Origin: Methylotuvimicrobium sp. KM2
GTDB lineage: Bacteria > Pseudomonadota > Gammaproteobacteria > Methylococcales > Methylomonadaceae
Assembly: GCF_038051925.1 (NCBI RefSeq)
Contig: NZ_CP150634.1
Span: 496,001 to 560,000, forward strand
Length of the DNA: 64,000 nt
Direction of reading: 5' to 3'
The notes under the pieces were generated by a model. It did not search any database. It was given only the letters and a program-made list of their open reading frames with translations, and was not told the origin of the DNA. Positions 25,760-34,578 of the stretch are shown in pieces; position 1 is the stretch's first letter, and the number at the start of each line of letters is the position of its first letter. Both the position numbers and the translations under genes were made by a program.

Positions 25760-28095
25760 GATGCTGCCTCCTCTTCGGTAATGGCTTGCGGCATGGGGTG
25801 TTCGGTGTCTTCTGTTTGTTGCAGCGAGCTTAAAAAATCGTCGATCATAGACCAAGTCTCGCCGATGTTTTCCATCAGAATGCCGTGCCGTTCGGCATCG
25901 ATCGAATGTAAATATTTTCTTGTCGCGCCTAATCTAGCGAATACGGTTTCGGCGCTTTCCGGCGCGACGATCGGGTCTCGGTTGGCATAAAGTAGTAACG
26001 TCGGCGTTTCGATACCTGGCAGTAATTCGTCAAGATGCTGAATCAGTCGGCGTAATTCGAACAATGCCCGGATCGGCGTATTACAGTAATTGATGTCGGG
26101 ATGTTCCGGCGTGTTGTCGATGAACGGTTTAACGCCCTCGAAAGAAGACAGCCAGCGTACCAGGCTGTTGGTGTTGTGCAGTAAAGACACCAGCATGAAT
26201 GACGGATTCATGAATTTGACCGGCACCGAAACTGCAACAACACCTGCGACTTCCGGACGGTTTTCCGCTGCAAGCTTGAGCGCCAAGGCGCCGCCTGTTG
26301 AAAATCCGATCAAGACGATTTTTCCGCAATGCGCTTTGAGAATCGTGAAGCCTTTGCGCACGCTGTCGAACCATTGCTCATAGCTCAAATCTCTCAAGGC
26401 GTTGGGCGAAGTGCCGTGGCCCTTCAAGCGAACCCCAAGCACCGTGAAGCCTTGGTTCGTCAGCTTACGGCCGTAATCGCGCAGTTCCGCGGGACTGGCC
26501 AATAGGCCGTGTATCAAAAGAATGCCTGTGCCGTTGGTTCGGGCCGGTTTCATCAAGAATGGAGACGGGTCGGCTATGGCGCTTTCGTGTTGTTTGATCG
26601 CGCCGTTTTGCAGCGTGCTGTAAGTCTGCTGTTCGTAGGCCAGAGCTATCAGTTCGTCGTCGAAATGCCAAGCCGCCAGTTGTTCGGGATCGATCTTTGA
26701 GTAAGCTCGGTCGGCTGCCGAAAGCGTATCGCGCACGATGCTGAGCGGCGCCGCTTCGTTATGGTAGACCGCGATCGGATTTTCCAGACGAATTTGGTCG
26801 AAGTCGTGATCCTCGCACAATTTCGGCAAGAAATGGTAGCATTCGTCTTGTTCGGCAATCAGTCGCGCCTCCTTGGCGACGCAGATGAAGTGATCGAAGC
26901 GGTCGTTCATGCAATGGATAAGATCGCTGTAATCGTCCGGATTCAACAGGCTTCTATGTAAATGAATGTCGGGATTCTTTTGCAAATTTTTTATCGCGAT
27001 ATACAACACGGTATAAAATCGGCATTTTTCGATATGCTTGAGTCCTGCGCCGATTTTGCTCATGATCAGTGTCGAGGCCAGATGGCTGAGGTTTATCGTC
27101 ACGTTGGCATAGATCGCTTTCATGTATTGATTGCGCGAACAGCTTGCATTTTTGACGAATAGATAGCCGAGCAGTCGTTCTTTCCAATTTCTCGGCGCGC
27201 TTGTTAAATTAAACGCATCGTCCGGCTCGCGTATGTCCGGCGCCGTCTTGTCCATGACCCAATGCGTGCGCCAATCCCAGACGCAACAAGGATTGACCGG
27301 CTCTCCCATGCGGATGTCCATGTCGGTATCCTTGAGCAAGATATTGCCTTCGATCAAGAGCTCTTCTGTTTGCCGAAGACTCATCGTGTCCGAAAACAAT
27401 TCGACGCTTTTAAACAATAAATTTTCGGAGTTGCGAATCGGATAAAATGTGATGTTGGCAGGGACGATCAAGGTCGGTTTTAGCGAGGTCGCCATCAATT
27501 GGTCCAAACTGTCGAGTTCGAGCAAGGATTGCCAATGTAGCAAGCGCTCTTTGTCTTTCGTTTTGAAGGCATGGCGAATCGCCGATTTCAACGCTTCTAC
27601 CCCTTGGCCTAACACGGCAGGCCCCGTATGATGCTTACGCCGAAGTCCGGTCATGCGCGAATAAATACTGTATTCGCCTTTTTTGTCGATGACTCGCCGG
27701 TCCTTGACCATGCCGCCTTCGGGGAAAATAATGACTTTACGCCCGCGCAGGATTTGGCAGGCCAAGATAGCGAACAAACGGGGGTGATCGTGCGGAAATA
27801 CGCCGACATGCTTCAAATAATTCGATAGCACATTGTCTTCCTTGAAGAATTCGCCCGACGCGATCGAGCAGCTGTAAGCGCCGGTTTGTTCGAAAAATAG
27901 AAATTGAGGAATGAAGGTTTCGAAGCGGGAAAAATGGTTGAACAGAAAAATATCGCCTTGCAATACTTGGTTGTCGGCGAACAGCTCGAATTTGACGCTC
28001 AATAAGTTTTTGACCGCTCTGAACAACTTGACCGAGCGAATATAGAGCGCGGTATCGATGTCGTACCAGTTTTCGGGATAATCGACAGACTTCAT
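25756..28095 (-). CDS. Fused acyltransferase (PlsC-like) and alpha/beta hydrolase
   Basis: 779 residues from the ATG at 28095 (a frame to 28194 extends into repeat-flanking DNA and lacks a ribosome site). N-terminal domain (about 10-320): acyltransferase fold with NHFSRFE, an H-x4-E variant of the usual H-x4-D, and IIFPEGG. A ~200-residue linker follows. C-terminal domain (about 535-765): alpha/beta hydrolase with the oxyanion stretch LIHGLLASP, nucleophile GFSTGG, an Asp in ANRDPIV and a His in AERHGIL. No signal peptide or clear membrane helix. It is the first gene of the fatty-acid operon, coupled to the thiolase. A combined lipase/acyl-transfer role feeding or recycling fatty acids is plausible but not shown. 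The domain pairing is unusual to me. Confidence 0.8.
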   Translation of the reverse strand: MKSVDYPENWYDIDTALYIRSVKLFRAVKNLLSVKFELFADNQVLQGDIFLFNHFSRFETFIPQFLFFEQTGAYSCSIASGEFFKEDNVLSNYLKHVGVFPHDHPRLFAILACQILRGRKVIIFPEGGMVKDRRVIDKKGEYSIYSRMTGLRRKHHTGPAVLGQGVEALKSAIRHAFKTKDKERLLHWQSLLELDSLDQLMATSLKPTLIVPANITFYPIRNSENLLFKSVELFSDTMSLRQTEELLIEGNILLKDTDMDIRMGEPVNPCCVWDWRTHWVMDKTAPDIREPDDAFNLTSAPRNWKERLLGYLFVKNASCSRNQYMKAIYANVTINLSHLASTLIMSKIGAGLKHIEKCRFYTVLYIAIKNLQKNPDIHLHRSLLNPDDYSDLIHCMNDRFDHFICVAKEARLIAEQDECYHFLPKLCEDHDFDQIRLENPIAVYHNEAAPLSIVRDTLSAADRAYSKIDPEQLAAWHFDDELIALAYEQQTYSTLQNGAIKQHESAIADPSPFLMKPARTNGTGILLIHGLLASPAELRDYGRKLTNQGFTVLGVRLKGHGTSPNALRDLSYEQWFDSVRKGFTILKAHCGKIVLIGFSTGGALALKLAAENRPEVAGVVAVSVPVKFMNPSFMLVSLLHNTNSLVRWLSSFEGVKPFIDNTPEHPDINYCNTPIRALFELRRLIQHLDELLPGIETPTLLLYANRDPIVAPESAETVFARLGATRKYLHSIDAERHGILMENIGETWSMIDDFLSSLQQTEDTEHPMPQAITEEEAAS

Positions 28096-28233
28096 GGTGC
28101 TATGACTCCCTGGCGTCTTTCGAGGGGCGCCGTTTGAGGTCTCGCATAAAACCGACCGAATCGAGCGAGTCGAATAATAGCGGATATTATTCAAAGACTT
28201 TTTACTTTTGCATCGGTTCCCTAAGATTGAACG

Positions 28234-28320
28234 TATACTTTTCGCACTTCACATATCGGCAGTGCCTTAGGAGGCGCCGGGGTGCTCGGCAAAGGCTTTT
28301 GCCAGCGCCTATGCCGGCAA
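28234..28320. repeat. TAT element fragment
   Basis: Left half of a TAT element: TATAC, CACTTCACATATCGGCAGTG, CCTTAGGAGGCGCCGGGGTG. The right half is missing and replaced by unrelated sequence with a small dyad (TTTGCC...GGCAAA). It lies in the 450-bp gap upstream of the acyltransferase-hydrolase operon. Confidence 0.65.
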
Positions 28321-28365
28321 AGTATTTACTCCCTTCTTACTGAAGAATCGTTCAACTTTGTTGGG

Positions 28366-28461
28366 TATGGGGTATGCCTATCGAGGAGCGCCGTGAACCC
28401 GTCCATGGGGGCTTGACGGCGGCTCCCTGCCGCCGACATCCTCGCTAGGCATACCCCACAC
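28366..28461. repeat. CORE hairpin, GGGGTATGCC arms
   Basis: Left arm GTATGGGGTATGCCTATCGA (from 28366) pairs with right arm TCGCTAGGCATACCCCACAC (to 28461). Between them lies a diverged core (about 28385-28413: GGAGCGCCGTGAACCCGTCC then ATGGGGGCT) and an inner hairpin GGCGGCTCCCTGCCGCC. The arms match those of 47728-47828 but not those of other CORE copies. GCAAAATATGCACAAAATAAC follows at ~28501 and recurs next to two other CORE copies. Confidence 0.85.
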
Positions 28462-28545
28462 CTTCTCGTTCTTATACGCTTTTTCGGTCAAAAGGGAGTA
28501 GCAAAATATGCACAAAATAACTTCTATCATTTGTAGTTGTTCTTT

Positions 28546-29049
28546 ATGAACCGGAGCATGCAAGAAAAAATCGAGCTCGAACATGAGGCGGCCAAGCTGT
28601 TCATGCGGCTTTACGAACAAAAAACGGGCATTCCGATGCGGCATATTTGGCATAACGAGCCGAAAAAACCGGATGTATCTTGTTACCTAGGCGATCGGCG
28701 CTTGGATTTGGAAATTGCGCATTTGTACGGTAGTGAAGAAGAAGCCCAACTGATTTTGGGGCGCAAAGTCAATATCCGGACGCTAGAGGCGCTGCATCGC
28801 TTGATTACCGTTCCGGTCGGCGATCGTTTGTTGAATGCGTTGAATGCGATTTTGGTCAGCAAGGCCGAAAAGTCCTATCACAGCGACCGGGTTTGGCTGG
28901 TTTTGCGTAACGCCAATCCGCTTTGGAGCCGTGAAGAACTGGAAGATAATTTGCACCGGGTAACGCTACCCGAGTCTCATTCGTTCGAGCAGATTTGGGT
29001 CGTCGGAGACATGGAAGGAAAGTCCGGTATTTTGCGGTTGTTTCCTTGA
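28546..29049 (+). CDS. Hypothetical protein, possible PD-(D/E)xK-like fold
   Basis: 167 residues from the ATG at 28546 (a TTG nine bases upstream and an ATG at 28558 are alternatives; none has a strong ribosome site). Soluble, with acidic and basic patches and no signal peptide. The stretch KPDVSCYL then RRLDLEIAHLYGSEEEAQ resembles the P-D-(x)n-(D/E)-x-(K/A) half-site of restriction-like nucleases, with LDLEIA in the E-x-A position, but a full motif cannot be proved by eye. The C-terminal VWLVLRNANPLWS and QIWVVGDMEG look like core strands. I recognise no family. It is flanked by repeats on both sides and may be accessory. Confidence 0.6.
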   Translation: MNRSMQEKIELEHEAAKLFMRLYEQKTGIPMRHIWHNEPKKPDVSCYLGDRRLDLEIAHLYGSEEEAQLILGRKVNIRTLEALHRLITVPVGDRLLNALNAILVSKAEKSYHSDRVWLVLRNANPLWSREELEDNLHRVTLPESHSFEQIWVVGDMEGKSGILRLFP

Positions 29050-29087
29050 GCTATCCTGGTTCTCACGCTCCTTTCGTCGCGACGCAT

Positions 29088-29475
29088 AAACTGTAGGGTA
29101 CGCTGCGCGTACTTTCATGCCGTTAAGCACCGAATCCCGCCCTGGATCACACCATTGAGGCTTGAATTAACATTTGTGGGATGCCATGGTACGCGCAGCG
29201 TACCCTACTGGCTGATACCCTCGGGGGCCCGGATGCCCTGTGGGAGCGATCCCCTGATCGTCCCTCACCTAGCGTTAGGTGAGGGAAGGTCGAAAGTGTT
29301 AAGTAATAATAAATGGTATCGAGGCCGCAAAAACTAAAATATGCTGTTACCCAAGCTCCAGCTTGGGTAACTTGTTTTTTTTCTGGTTCCCACGGTCCTC
29401 CGTGGGAACCCATACCTTGTCAGCCGAGGCAAGATCGGTATGCATTCCCACGCTGGAGCGGTGGGAACGAGGAAA
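29088..29475. repeat. Composite repeat cluster between the hypothetical gene and pilU
   Basis: No gene in 29050-29594. GTAGGGTACGCTGCGCGTAC (~29093) faces GTACGCGCAGCGTACCCTAC (~29187), an inverted pair of 20 bp also found near 63429 and 63735. 29237-29340 is a family A piece with CCCTCACCTAGCGTTAGGTGAGGG. 29341-29376 is a family B hairpin. About 29380-29470 is a two-armed element (GGTTCCCACGGTCCTCCGTGGGAACC, then CATACC...GGTATG) that recurs in reverse at 34786-34880. Confidence 0.75.
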
Positions 29476-29594
29476 ACGGTAGTTTTTGACTTAAGTATAA
29501 CGATGAGAGCTGGAGCTTGGGAAAGAGCGAGGCCTTGGTCATGATCGAAACGTCCGGGACGGGTTGAATAACTCGGCCCGCGCGGAAAAAAGGT

Positions 29595-30758
29595 TTAGCT
29601 TTGTCCTTCTTCCTCCTGATCCTTTTCAATCGCCTCAAGCGAGAATCTTGAAGTCAGTCCGCCAGGCGATTTAGCGACCGCTTCGGTCGCCGAACCCTTG
29701 CCTTCGCTGAGGTTGATTTTTAATTTCAGATTGTTCGGCGAATCGGAATTTTGCAAAGCTTCTTCGAGCGAAATTTTGCCTTCCTTGAAAAGTTTGAGCA
29801 AATGGCTATCGAAGGTTTGCATGCCGATGTTTTCGGATTTTTCCATCGCTTCCTTGATCGCATGAATTTCGCCTTTATGAATCAAGTCTTTGACCAATTG
29901 TGTTCCCAGCAAAATTTCGATCGCCGCGACCCGTTTGCCGTCCACGGTAGGAACCAGTCTTTGCGAAACAAAGGCTTTCAAATTCAGCGATAGATCCAGC
30001 AATAATTGGTTACGCCGCTCTTCCGGGAAAAAATTGATGATGCGGTCCAAAGCCTGATTGGCGTTGTTGGCATGCAGCGTCGATAAACAAAGATGTCCGG
30101 TTTCGGCGAAGGCGAGCGCGTGTTCCATCGTTTCTTGAGAGCGGATTTCGCCGATCAGAATCACGTCGGGAGCTTGGCGAAGCGTGTTTTTCAGCGCGTC
30201 TTCGTAGCTGAGCGTATCGACGCCGACTTCGCGTTGATTGACCAGGCAGCGTTTGTGCGGATGTATGTATTCGATCGGGTCTTCTATCGTGATGATGTGC
30301 CCCGACGAGTTACTGTTGCGGTGATCGATCAGTGCGGCCAGGGAGGTCGACTTGCCGGAGCCGGTACCCCCGACGAACAGAATCAAACCGCGCTTTTCCA
30401 TGATGACTTTTTTCAACACTTCAGGCAGGCCCAATTGATCGGCATTCGGAATATCGACCTTGATGTTGCGGATGACCAAGGCCAAGTTGTTGCGCTGTTT
30501 GAAAATATTGACGCGGAAGCGGCCGATGCCGGGTTCGGTGATCGCCAGATTCATTTCCGGGACGTGTTCGAAGTCTTTTTGCTGATCGGCATCCATTAAA
30601 CTGTAGGCGATAGCCTTGATGCGTTCGCCGGTCAGTTTTTCGCTTTCGAGCGGTTTCAGCGCGCCTTGAAATTTGGCCGCGGCCGGCGCGCCGACCGTCA
30701 GGTAAAGATCGGAGCCGTCTTTGCTGACTAGAATTTTTAGATAATCTTTAAAATCCAT
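29595..30758 (-). CDS. pilU: Type IV pilus retraction ATPase PilU
   Basis: 387 residues. PilT/PilU-class hexameric ATPase, cytoplasmic. Walker A is GGTGSGKST, the Asp box ITIEDPIEYIH, Walker B APDVILIGEIR, and the His box STLHANNANQALDRI. The N-terminus SDLYLTVGAPAAAKFQG, the stretch DLSLNLKAFVSQRLVPT and the long C-terminal tail ending in ISLEEALQNSDSPNNLKLKI distinguish PilU from PilT. It assists PilT in twitching and retraction of type IV pili. It stands alone here, with no pilT beside it. The MSHA-like locus at 43599 has its own assembly ATPase; whether PilU works with it is unknown. Confidence 0.9.
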   Translation of the reverse strand: MDFKDYLKILVSKDGSDLYLTVGAPAAAKFQGALKPLESEKLTGERIKAIAYSLMDADQQKDFEHVPEMNLAITEPGIGRFRVNIFKQRNNLALVIRNIKVDIPNADQLGLPEVLKKVIMEKRGLILFVGGTGSGKSTSLAALIDHRNSNSSGHIITIEDPIEYIHPHKRCLVNQREVGVDTLSYEDALKNTLRQAPDVILIGEIRSQETMEHALAFAETGHLCLSTLHANNANQALDRIINFFPEERRNQLLLDLSLNLKAFVSQRLVPTVDGKRVAAIEILLGTQLVKDLIHKGEIHAIKEAMEKSENIGMQTFDSHLLKLFKEGKISLEEALQNSDSPNNLKLKINLSEGKGSATEAVAKSPGGLTSRFSLEAIEKDQEEEGQS

Positions 30759-30779
30759 AATGAATCCATTAGTTTACAT

Positions 30780-30813
30780 GTAGGATGGGTAGAGCGGGGC
30801 GAAACCCATCGGG
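30780..30813 (+). repeat. REP element upstream of the PP-loop gene
   Basis: GTAGGATGGGTAGAGC then GGGGCGAAACCCATC: GTAG foot and GATGGGT/ACCCATC stem, with a shortened loop. It sits between divergent pilU and the 30944 gene, where no clear promoter can be assigned. Confidence 0.75.
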
Positions 30814-30943
30814 GAGCCGCGGTACCAAAAATTTGATGGCTAGTCATTCTAGGTGATAATCACCGAAGTTGAACCCAGTTTAGTCAAGAAATGCGTATAA
30901 TGACGCAATTTTTAAACAAGCAATTTAAAACGATAACAGCGTT

Positions 30944-31987
30944 ATGTCCGAACAAAGAAAAGCGGCGGCATTGATTTCCGGAGGATTGGATTCGATGTTG
31001 GCCGCTAAAGCGATCATCGAACAAGGGGTGCATGTCGAAGGCATCAATTTTTTCACCGGCTTCTGCGTGGAAGGACACACGCATGCGATTCGCGAACGCG
31101 ACCGCGCCAAACCCAAGCGCAATAATTCGCTGTGGGTGGCCGAACAACTCGGTATCAAATTGCATATCGTCGATGTCATCGAAGAATACAAGGATGTGCT
31201 GATCAATCCGAAGCACGGTTACGGCAGCAATATGAACCCGTGTCTGGATTGCAAGATTTTCATGGTCAACAAGGCCAAGCAATGGATACAAGAGAACGGT
31301 TTCGATTTCATTATCACCGGCGAGGTCATCGGTCAACGGCCGATGTCGCAGCGCAAACAAACGATGCCGATCATCGCGCGCGAATCCGGCGCCGACGATT
31401 TGCTGCTTAGGCCCTTATGCGCCAGAAATCTTCCGGAGACTCTGCCGGAGCGCGAAGGCTGGGTCGACCGCGCCAAATTGTTCGGCTTTAGCGGACGATC
31501 CAGAAAACCGCAAATGGAATTAGCGCAGCAGTTCGGCTTCGTCGATTATGCGCAGCCGGCCGGCGGCTGTTGTTTTTTGACCGACGAGAGTTATTCGGCG
31601 AAATTAGTCGATTTATGGCAAAACCGGGGTACGAAAGACTACGAACTCGACGATGTGATGTTGCTGAAAGTCGGGCGGCATATCCGTCCCAAGTCCAATT
31701 TCAAAGTCATCGTCGCGCGCGAGGAAGGCGAGAGCCGTTTTCTGGAAGGCTATAAAAAAGAATTTACCAGCTTGATCAGCAGCAGTCATAGCGGACCGTT
31801 GGCTTTGATCGACGGCGAACCGACCGATGAGGACTTAGCCTTGGCCGGACGCATCATTGCACGTTACGGACAAGGGCGCGATGCCGAGCAGGTCGATATT
31901 TTGGTTAGAAGTCAAAAAGGTCTGGAACAAACGATTCAGGTGGCCCCGTTCGCGCCGGAGCAAATTGCCGAGGAGTGGTTCGTATGA
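30944..31987 (+). CDS. PP-loop tRNA thiolase-like protein with NFACT-R-like C-terminus
   Basis: 347 residues. The N-terminal ATP pyrophosphatase loop is ALISGGLDSMLAA (about 9-21). NMNPCLDCKIFM (about 98-109) and FIITGEVIGQRPMSQRK correspond to the catalytic Cys and substrate segments of MnmA/ThiI-type thiolases; GGCCFLT is a further Cys pair. The C-terminal half has LLKVGRHIRPKSNFKVIVAREE, similar to an NFACT-R/DUF814 domain. The family adenylates tRNA uridine and inserts sulfur. The next gene, overlapping by 4 bp, is tusA-like, the natural sulfur donor. The exact target base (s2U34, s4U8 or another) cannot be decided here. Confidence 0.78.
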   Translation: MSEQRKAAALISGGLDSMLAAKAIIEQGVHVEGINFFTGFCVEGHTHAIRERDRAKPKRNNSLWVAEQLGIKLHIVDVIEEYKDVLINPKHGYGSNMNPCLDCKIFMVNKAKQWIQENGFDFIITGEVIGQRPMSQRKQTMPIIARESGADDLLLRPLCARNLPETLPEREGWVDRAKLFGFSGRSRKPQMELAQQFGFVDYAQPAGGCCFLTDESYSAKLVDLWQNRGTKDYELDDVMLLKVGRHIRPKSNFKVIVAREEGESRFLEGYKKEFTSLISSSHSGPLALIDGEPTDEDLALAGRIIARYGQGRDAEQVDILVRSQKGLEQTIQVAPFAPEQIAEEWFV

Positions 31988-32211
31988 GCCGGGAAACCCT
32001 GAATGCGCGGCGTCTGCTTTGCCCGTTACCGGTGATACGAACGCAAGACAGGGTCAAACGCATGGCGGCGGGAGCACAATTGGAAGTCATTTGCACCGAT
32101 CCCGGCGTAATGCAGGACATCCCCGCCTGGTGCCGCATCAATGGACACGCGGTCCTTGAAACCAAAACTGAGGACGGCGAATATATTATTGTTCTCGAAG
32201 TAGGCGAATAA
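31984..32211 (+). CDS. TusA-family sulfur carrier protein
   Basis: 75 residues from the ATG at 31984, which overlaps the upstream stop (ATGA); an in-frame GTG at 31975 would lie deeper in the upstream gene. The RRLLCPLPVIR segment carries the C-P-x-P motif whose Cys bears a persulfide. The remainder (GAQLEVICTDPGVMQDIPAWC, GEYIIVLEV) is the standard beta-alpha-beta-alpha-beta-beta fold. It passes sulfur between proteins, here most likely to the PP-loop protein encoded just before it. Its stop shares a base with the next start (TAATG). Confidence 0.92.
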   Translation: MSRETLNARRLLCPLPVIRTQDRVKRMAAGAQLEVICTDPGVMQDIPAWCRINGHAVLETKTEDGEYIIVLEVGE

Positions 32212-33353
32212 TGATCGAAGCGCACCAGTCAGTCGAATCCGATCGTCTAAAAGCGAAGGTCAGTGTCGTTGCCGCATGGACCAACCTGGCCTTGTCGGTC
32301 CTGAAAATCGGCTTCGGAATTCTGGGTCAATCGGCGGCCTTGATCGCGGACGGTGTACACTCCTTATCCGATCTAGCCAGCGATTTACTGGTCATTGCCG
32401 CGATCAAACTGGGTGCGCGCGAGGCCGACTTCGATCACCCCTACGGGCATCGGCGTTACGAAACGATCGCGACGGTTGCGCTGGGCGTCGGGTTAATTAT
32501 CGTGGCCGGCGGCATCGCCTATGATGCGCTGGAAAGAGTTCGCCAGCCCGAGCGCTTATTGATTCCGGAATTCGAGGCGATGGCGATAGCCGCCTTATCG
32601 GTATTGACTAACGAATGGCTCTATCAATACACCAAGCGCATTGCCAAGCAAACCCGGTCCAAATTATTACTGGCCAATGCCTGGCATCATCGTAGCGATG
32701 CGATATCTTCGATCGTCGTGATCATCGGCGTGGCCGGCGTTTGGGTCGGTTATGAATATGCCGATGCGGTTGCTGCCGCGATCGTCGCATTGATGGTCGC
32801 TAAAATCGGTTTAAGTCTGGTGATTCAAAGCGTCAAGGAGTTGGTCGATACCTCATTGCCCGAGTCCTTGATCCGCGAGATACGCAGAGTGATCAAAACG
32901 ACTCCCGGCGTGCGCGGCATTCATCTGCTCAGAACCCGGCAAATGGGCGAAGATGCCTATATCGACGCGCATATCGTCGTCGATGCCAGAATCAGCGTTT
33001 CCGAAGGACATATGATCGGCGATGCGGTCCGGCAAAATCTGAAAGCCGAATTCGACGACGTGGTCGACGTATTGGTCCATGTCGATCCGGAAGACGACGA
33101 ATTCATCGACGAGCCGGTCGATGTGTTGCGGGCGGATGTGCAGGGTTACTTGCGTAACTATCTGGCCGAATTATTCGAAGATATCGAAGATTTCAAGATT
33201 CATTATCTGGAAGGGACGATCGAAATCGAAGTGATTTTGCCGCATCTGATGGGGAGTCAGCCGGAACGGATGGAAAAAGTTAAGCAACAATGCGCGCTGA
33301 TGGAAGGTGCGTTTCCCAACATTAGCAAAATAAGCGTTTTATTGAAAATTTAA
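32211..33353 (+). CDS. Cation diffusion facilitator (FieF-like) with extended C-terminus
   Basis: 380 residues; typical CDFs have ~300. Six inner-membrane helices lie between about 20 and 210. Metal-site motifs are HSLSD in TM2 (ADGVHSLSD) and HHRSD in TM5, an H-x3-D/H-x3-D pair usually linked to Zn or related divalent ions. A cytoplasmic CDF-C domain follows (about 215-290). Residues ~300-380 (YLRNYLAELFEDIEDFKIHY, EIEVILPHLMG) look like a second, diverged copy of that domain. The start overlaps the tusA stop by one base. Proton-driven export of Zn, Fe or Mn is the family role. Confidence 0.88.
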   Translation: MIEAHQSVESDRLKAKVSVVAAWTNLALSVLKIGFGILGQSAALIADGVHSLSDLASDLLVIAAIKLGAREADFDHPYGHRRYETIATVALGVGLIIVAGGIAYDALERVRQPERLLIPEFEAMAIAALSVLTNEWLYQYTKRIAKQTRSKLLLANAWHHRSDAISSIVVIIGVAGVWVGYEYADAVAAAIVALMVAKIGLSLVIQSVKELVDTSLPESLIREIRRVIKTTPGVRGIHLLRTRQMGEDAYIDAHIVVDARISVSEGHMIGDAVRQNLKAEFDDVVDVLVHVDPEDDEFIDEPVDVLRADVQGYLRNYLAELFEDIEDFKIHYLEGTIEIEVILPHLMGSQPERMEKVKQQCALMEGAFPNISKISVLLKI

Positions 33354-33363
33354 AGGAGTCTAT

Positions 33364-34578
33364 ATGGCGGTGGGGCAGGTGACGTTTCCGGTAATGCACC
33401 GGGTAGCCGGGATCGAATTGGGCACGACGTGCGCGGGCATCAAGCAAACGCAACGCGACGATCTGTTGCTCGTACAAATGCGCGAAGGATCGACTTGCGC
33501 GGCGGTGTTTACACAGAATGCGTTTTGCGCGGCTCCGGTAGTTGTCGCGAAGGAACATTTACAACAGGCCCCGCGTTGGCTGCTGATTAATTCCGGTAAC
33601 GCCAATGCCGGTACCGGCAAGCGTGGGTTTGACGACGCCATGTTAACCTGCGCGGACGTGGCAGGACTTGCCGGCGCGGATGCCCGGCAAGTCCTGCCGT
33701 TTTCGACCGGCGTGATCGGCGAACCGTTGGCCGTCGATAAAATCAAGGCGGTTTTACCGAAAGCCTTTGCCAATCTGGCCGAGGATCATTGGGAGCAGGC
33801 CGCGCGCGCGATCATGACCACCGACACTTTTCCGAAAGGAGCGTCGATTGTCCTCGAAATCGACGGCGAGACGATCACGTTGACCGGCATATCCAAAGGC
33901 GCGGGCATGATTCAGCCGAACATGGCGACGATGCTGTCTTTCATCGCGACCGACGCCAAAATCGAGCGTGAATTGTTGCAAGCGTGTTTGGCGCGCGCCG
34001 CCGAATTATCGTTCAACCGCATTACCGTCGACGGCGATACCTCGACCAACGACGCCTGCGTCTTAATGGCCAGCGGCTGTTCGAAAGTGCCCGAATTGAC
34101 CGAAGGCAGCCCGGCCTACCAAGCCTTTGCCGATGCCGTGTTGAAGATTTGCAAGCAACTTAGCGAAGCGATCGTTCGGGACGGCGAAGGCGCGACCAAG
34201 TTGATGCGGATCGTCATAGATCAAGCCTTGGATGATGATGAAGCGGTGCGCGTCGCCAAGACCATAGCCCATTCGCCTTTGGTCAAGACCGCGTTTTTTG
34301 CCAGCGATCCGAATTGGGGTCGTATTCTGGCGGCGGTCGGCAGGGCCGGCGTCGACAACATGGACCTGGAGCGAGTCGATATACATCTGGGTGACGTGTG
34401 CATCGTGCGCGGCGGCGGCCGCGCCGAAGACTATACCGAAGCGGCCGGCCAGCGCGTTATGAACGAACCGGAAATCACCGTAACCGTAACGCTCGGGCGC
34501 GGCAGCGCCTCGCAAGAAGTCTTGACCTGCGATTTTTCCTACGACTATGTGCGGATCAATGCGGAGTATAGGACTTAG
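33364..34578 (+). CDS. argJ: Bifunctional ornithine acetyltransferase / N-acetylglutamate synthase
   Basis: 404 residues. The autocleavage site is in KGAGMIQPNMATMLSF, with the Thr nucleophile after Ala (MA-TMLSF, about residue 190); cleavage gives alpha and beta chains. VFTQNAFCAAPV, NSGNANAGTG, FSTGVIGEPL, TTDTFPKGA and the C-terminal DPNWGRILAAVGRAG are diagnostic. It recycles the acetyl group from N-acetylornithine to glutamate in arginine synthesis. It follows the CDF gene by 10 bp with an AAAGGAG ribosome site, and the Nudix-ThiE gene lies downstream, an order also found in pseudomonads (argJ then a mutT-like gene). Confidence 0.97.
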   Translation: MAVGQVTFPVMHRVAGIELGTTCAGIKQTQRDDLLLVQMREGSTCAAVFTQNAFCAAPVVVAKEHLQQAPRWLLINSGNANAGTGKRGFDDAMLTCADVAGLAGADARQVLPFSTGVIGEPLAVDKIKAVLPKAFANLAEDHWEQAARAIMTTDTFPKGASIVLEIDGETITLTGISKGAGMIQPNMATMLSFIATDAKIERELLQACLARAAELSFNRITVDGDTSTNDACVLMASGCSKVPELTEGSPAYQAFADAVLKICKQLSEAIVRDGEGATKLMRIVIDQALDDDEAVRVAKTIAHSPLVKTAFFASDPNWGRILAAVGRAGVDNMDLERVDIHLGDVCIVRGGGRAEDYTEAAGQRVMNEPEITVTVTLGRGSASQEVLTCDFSYDYVRINAEYRT

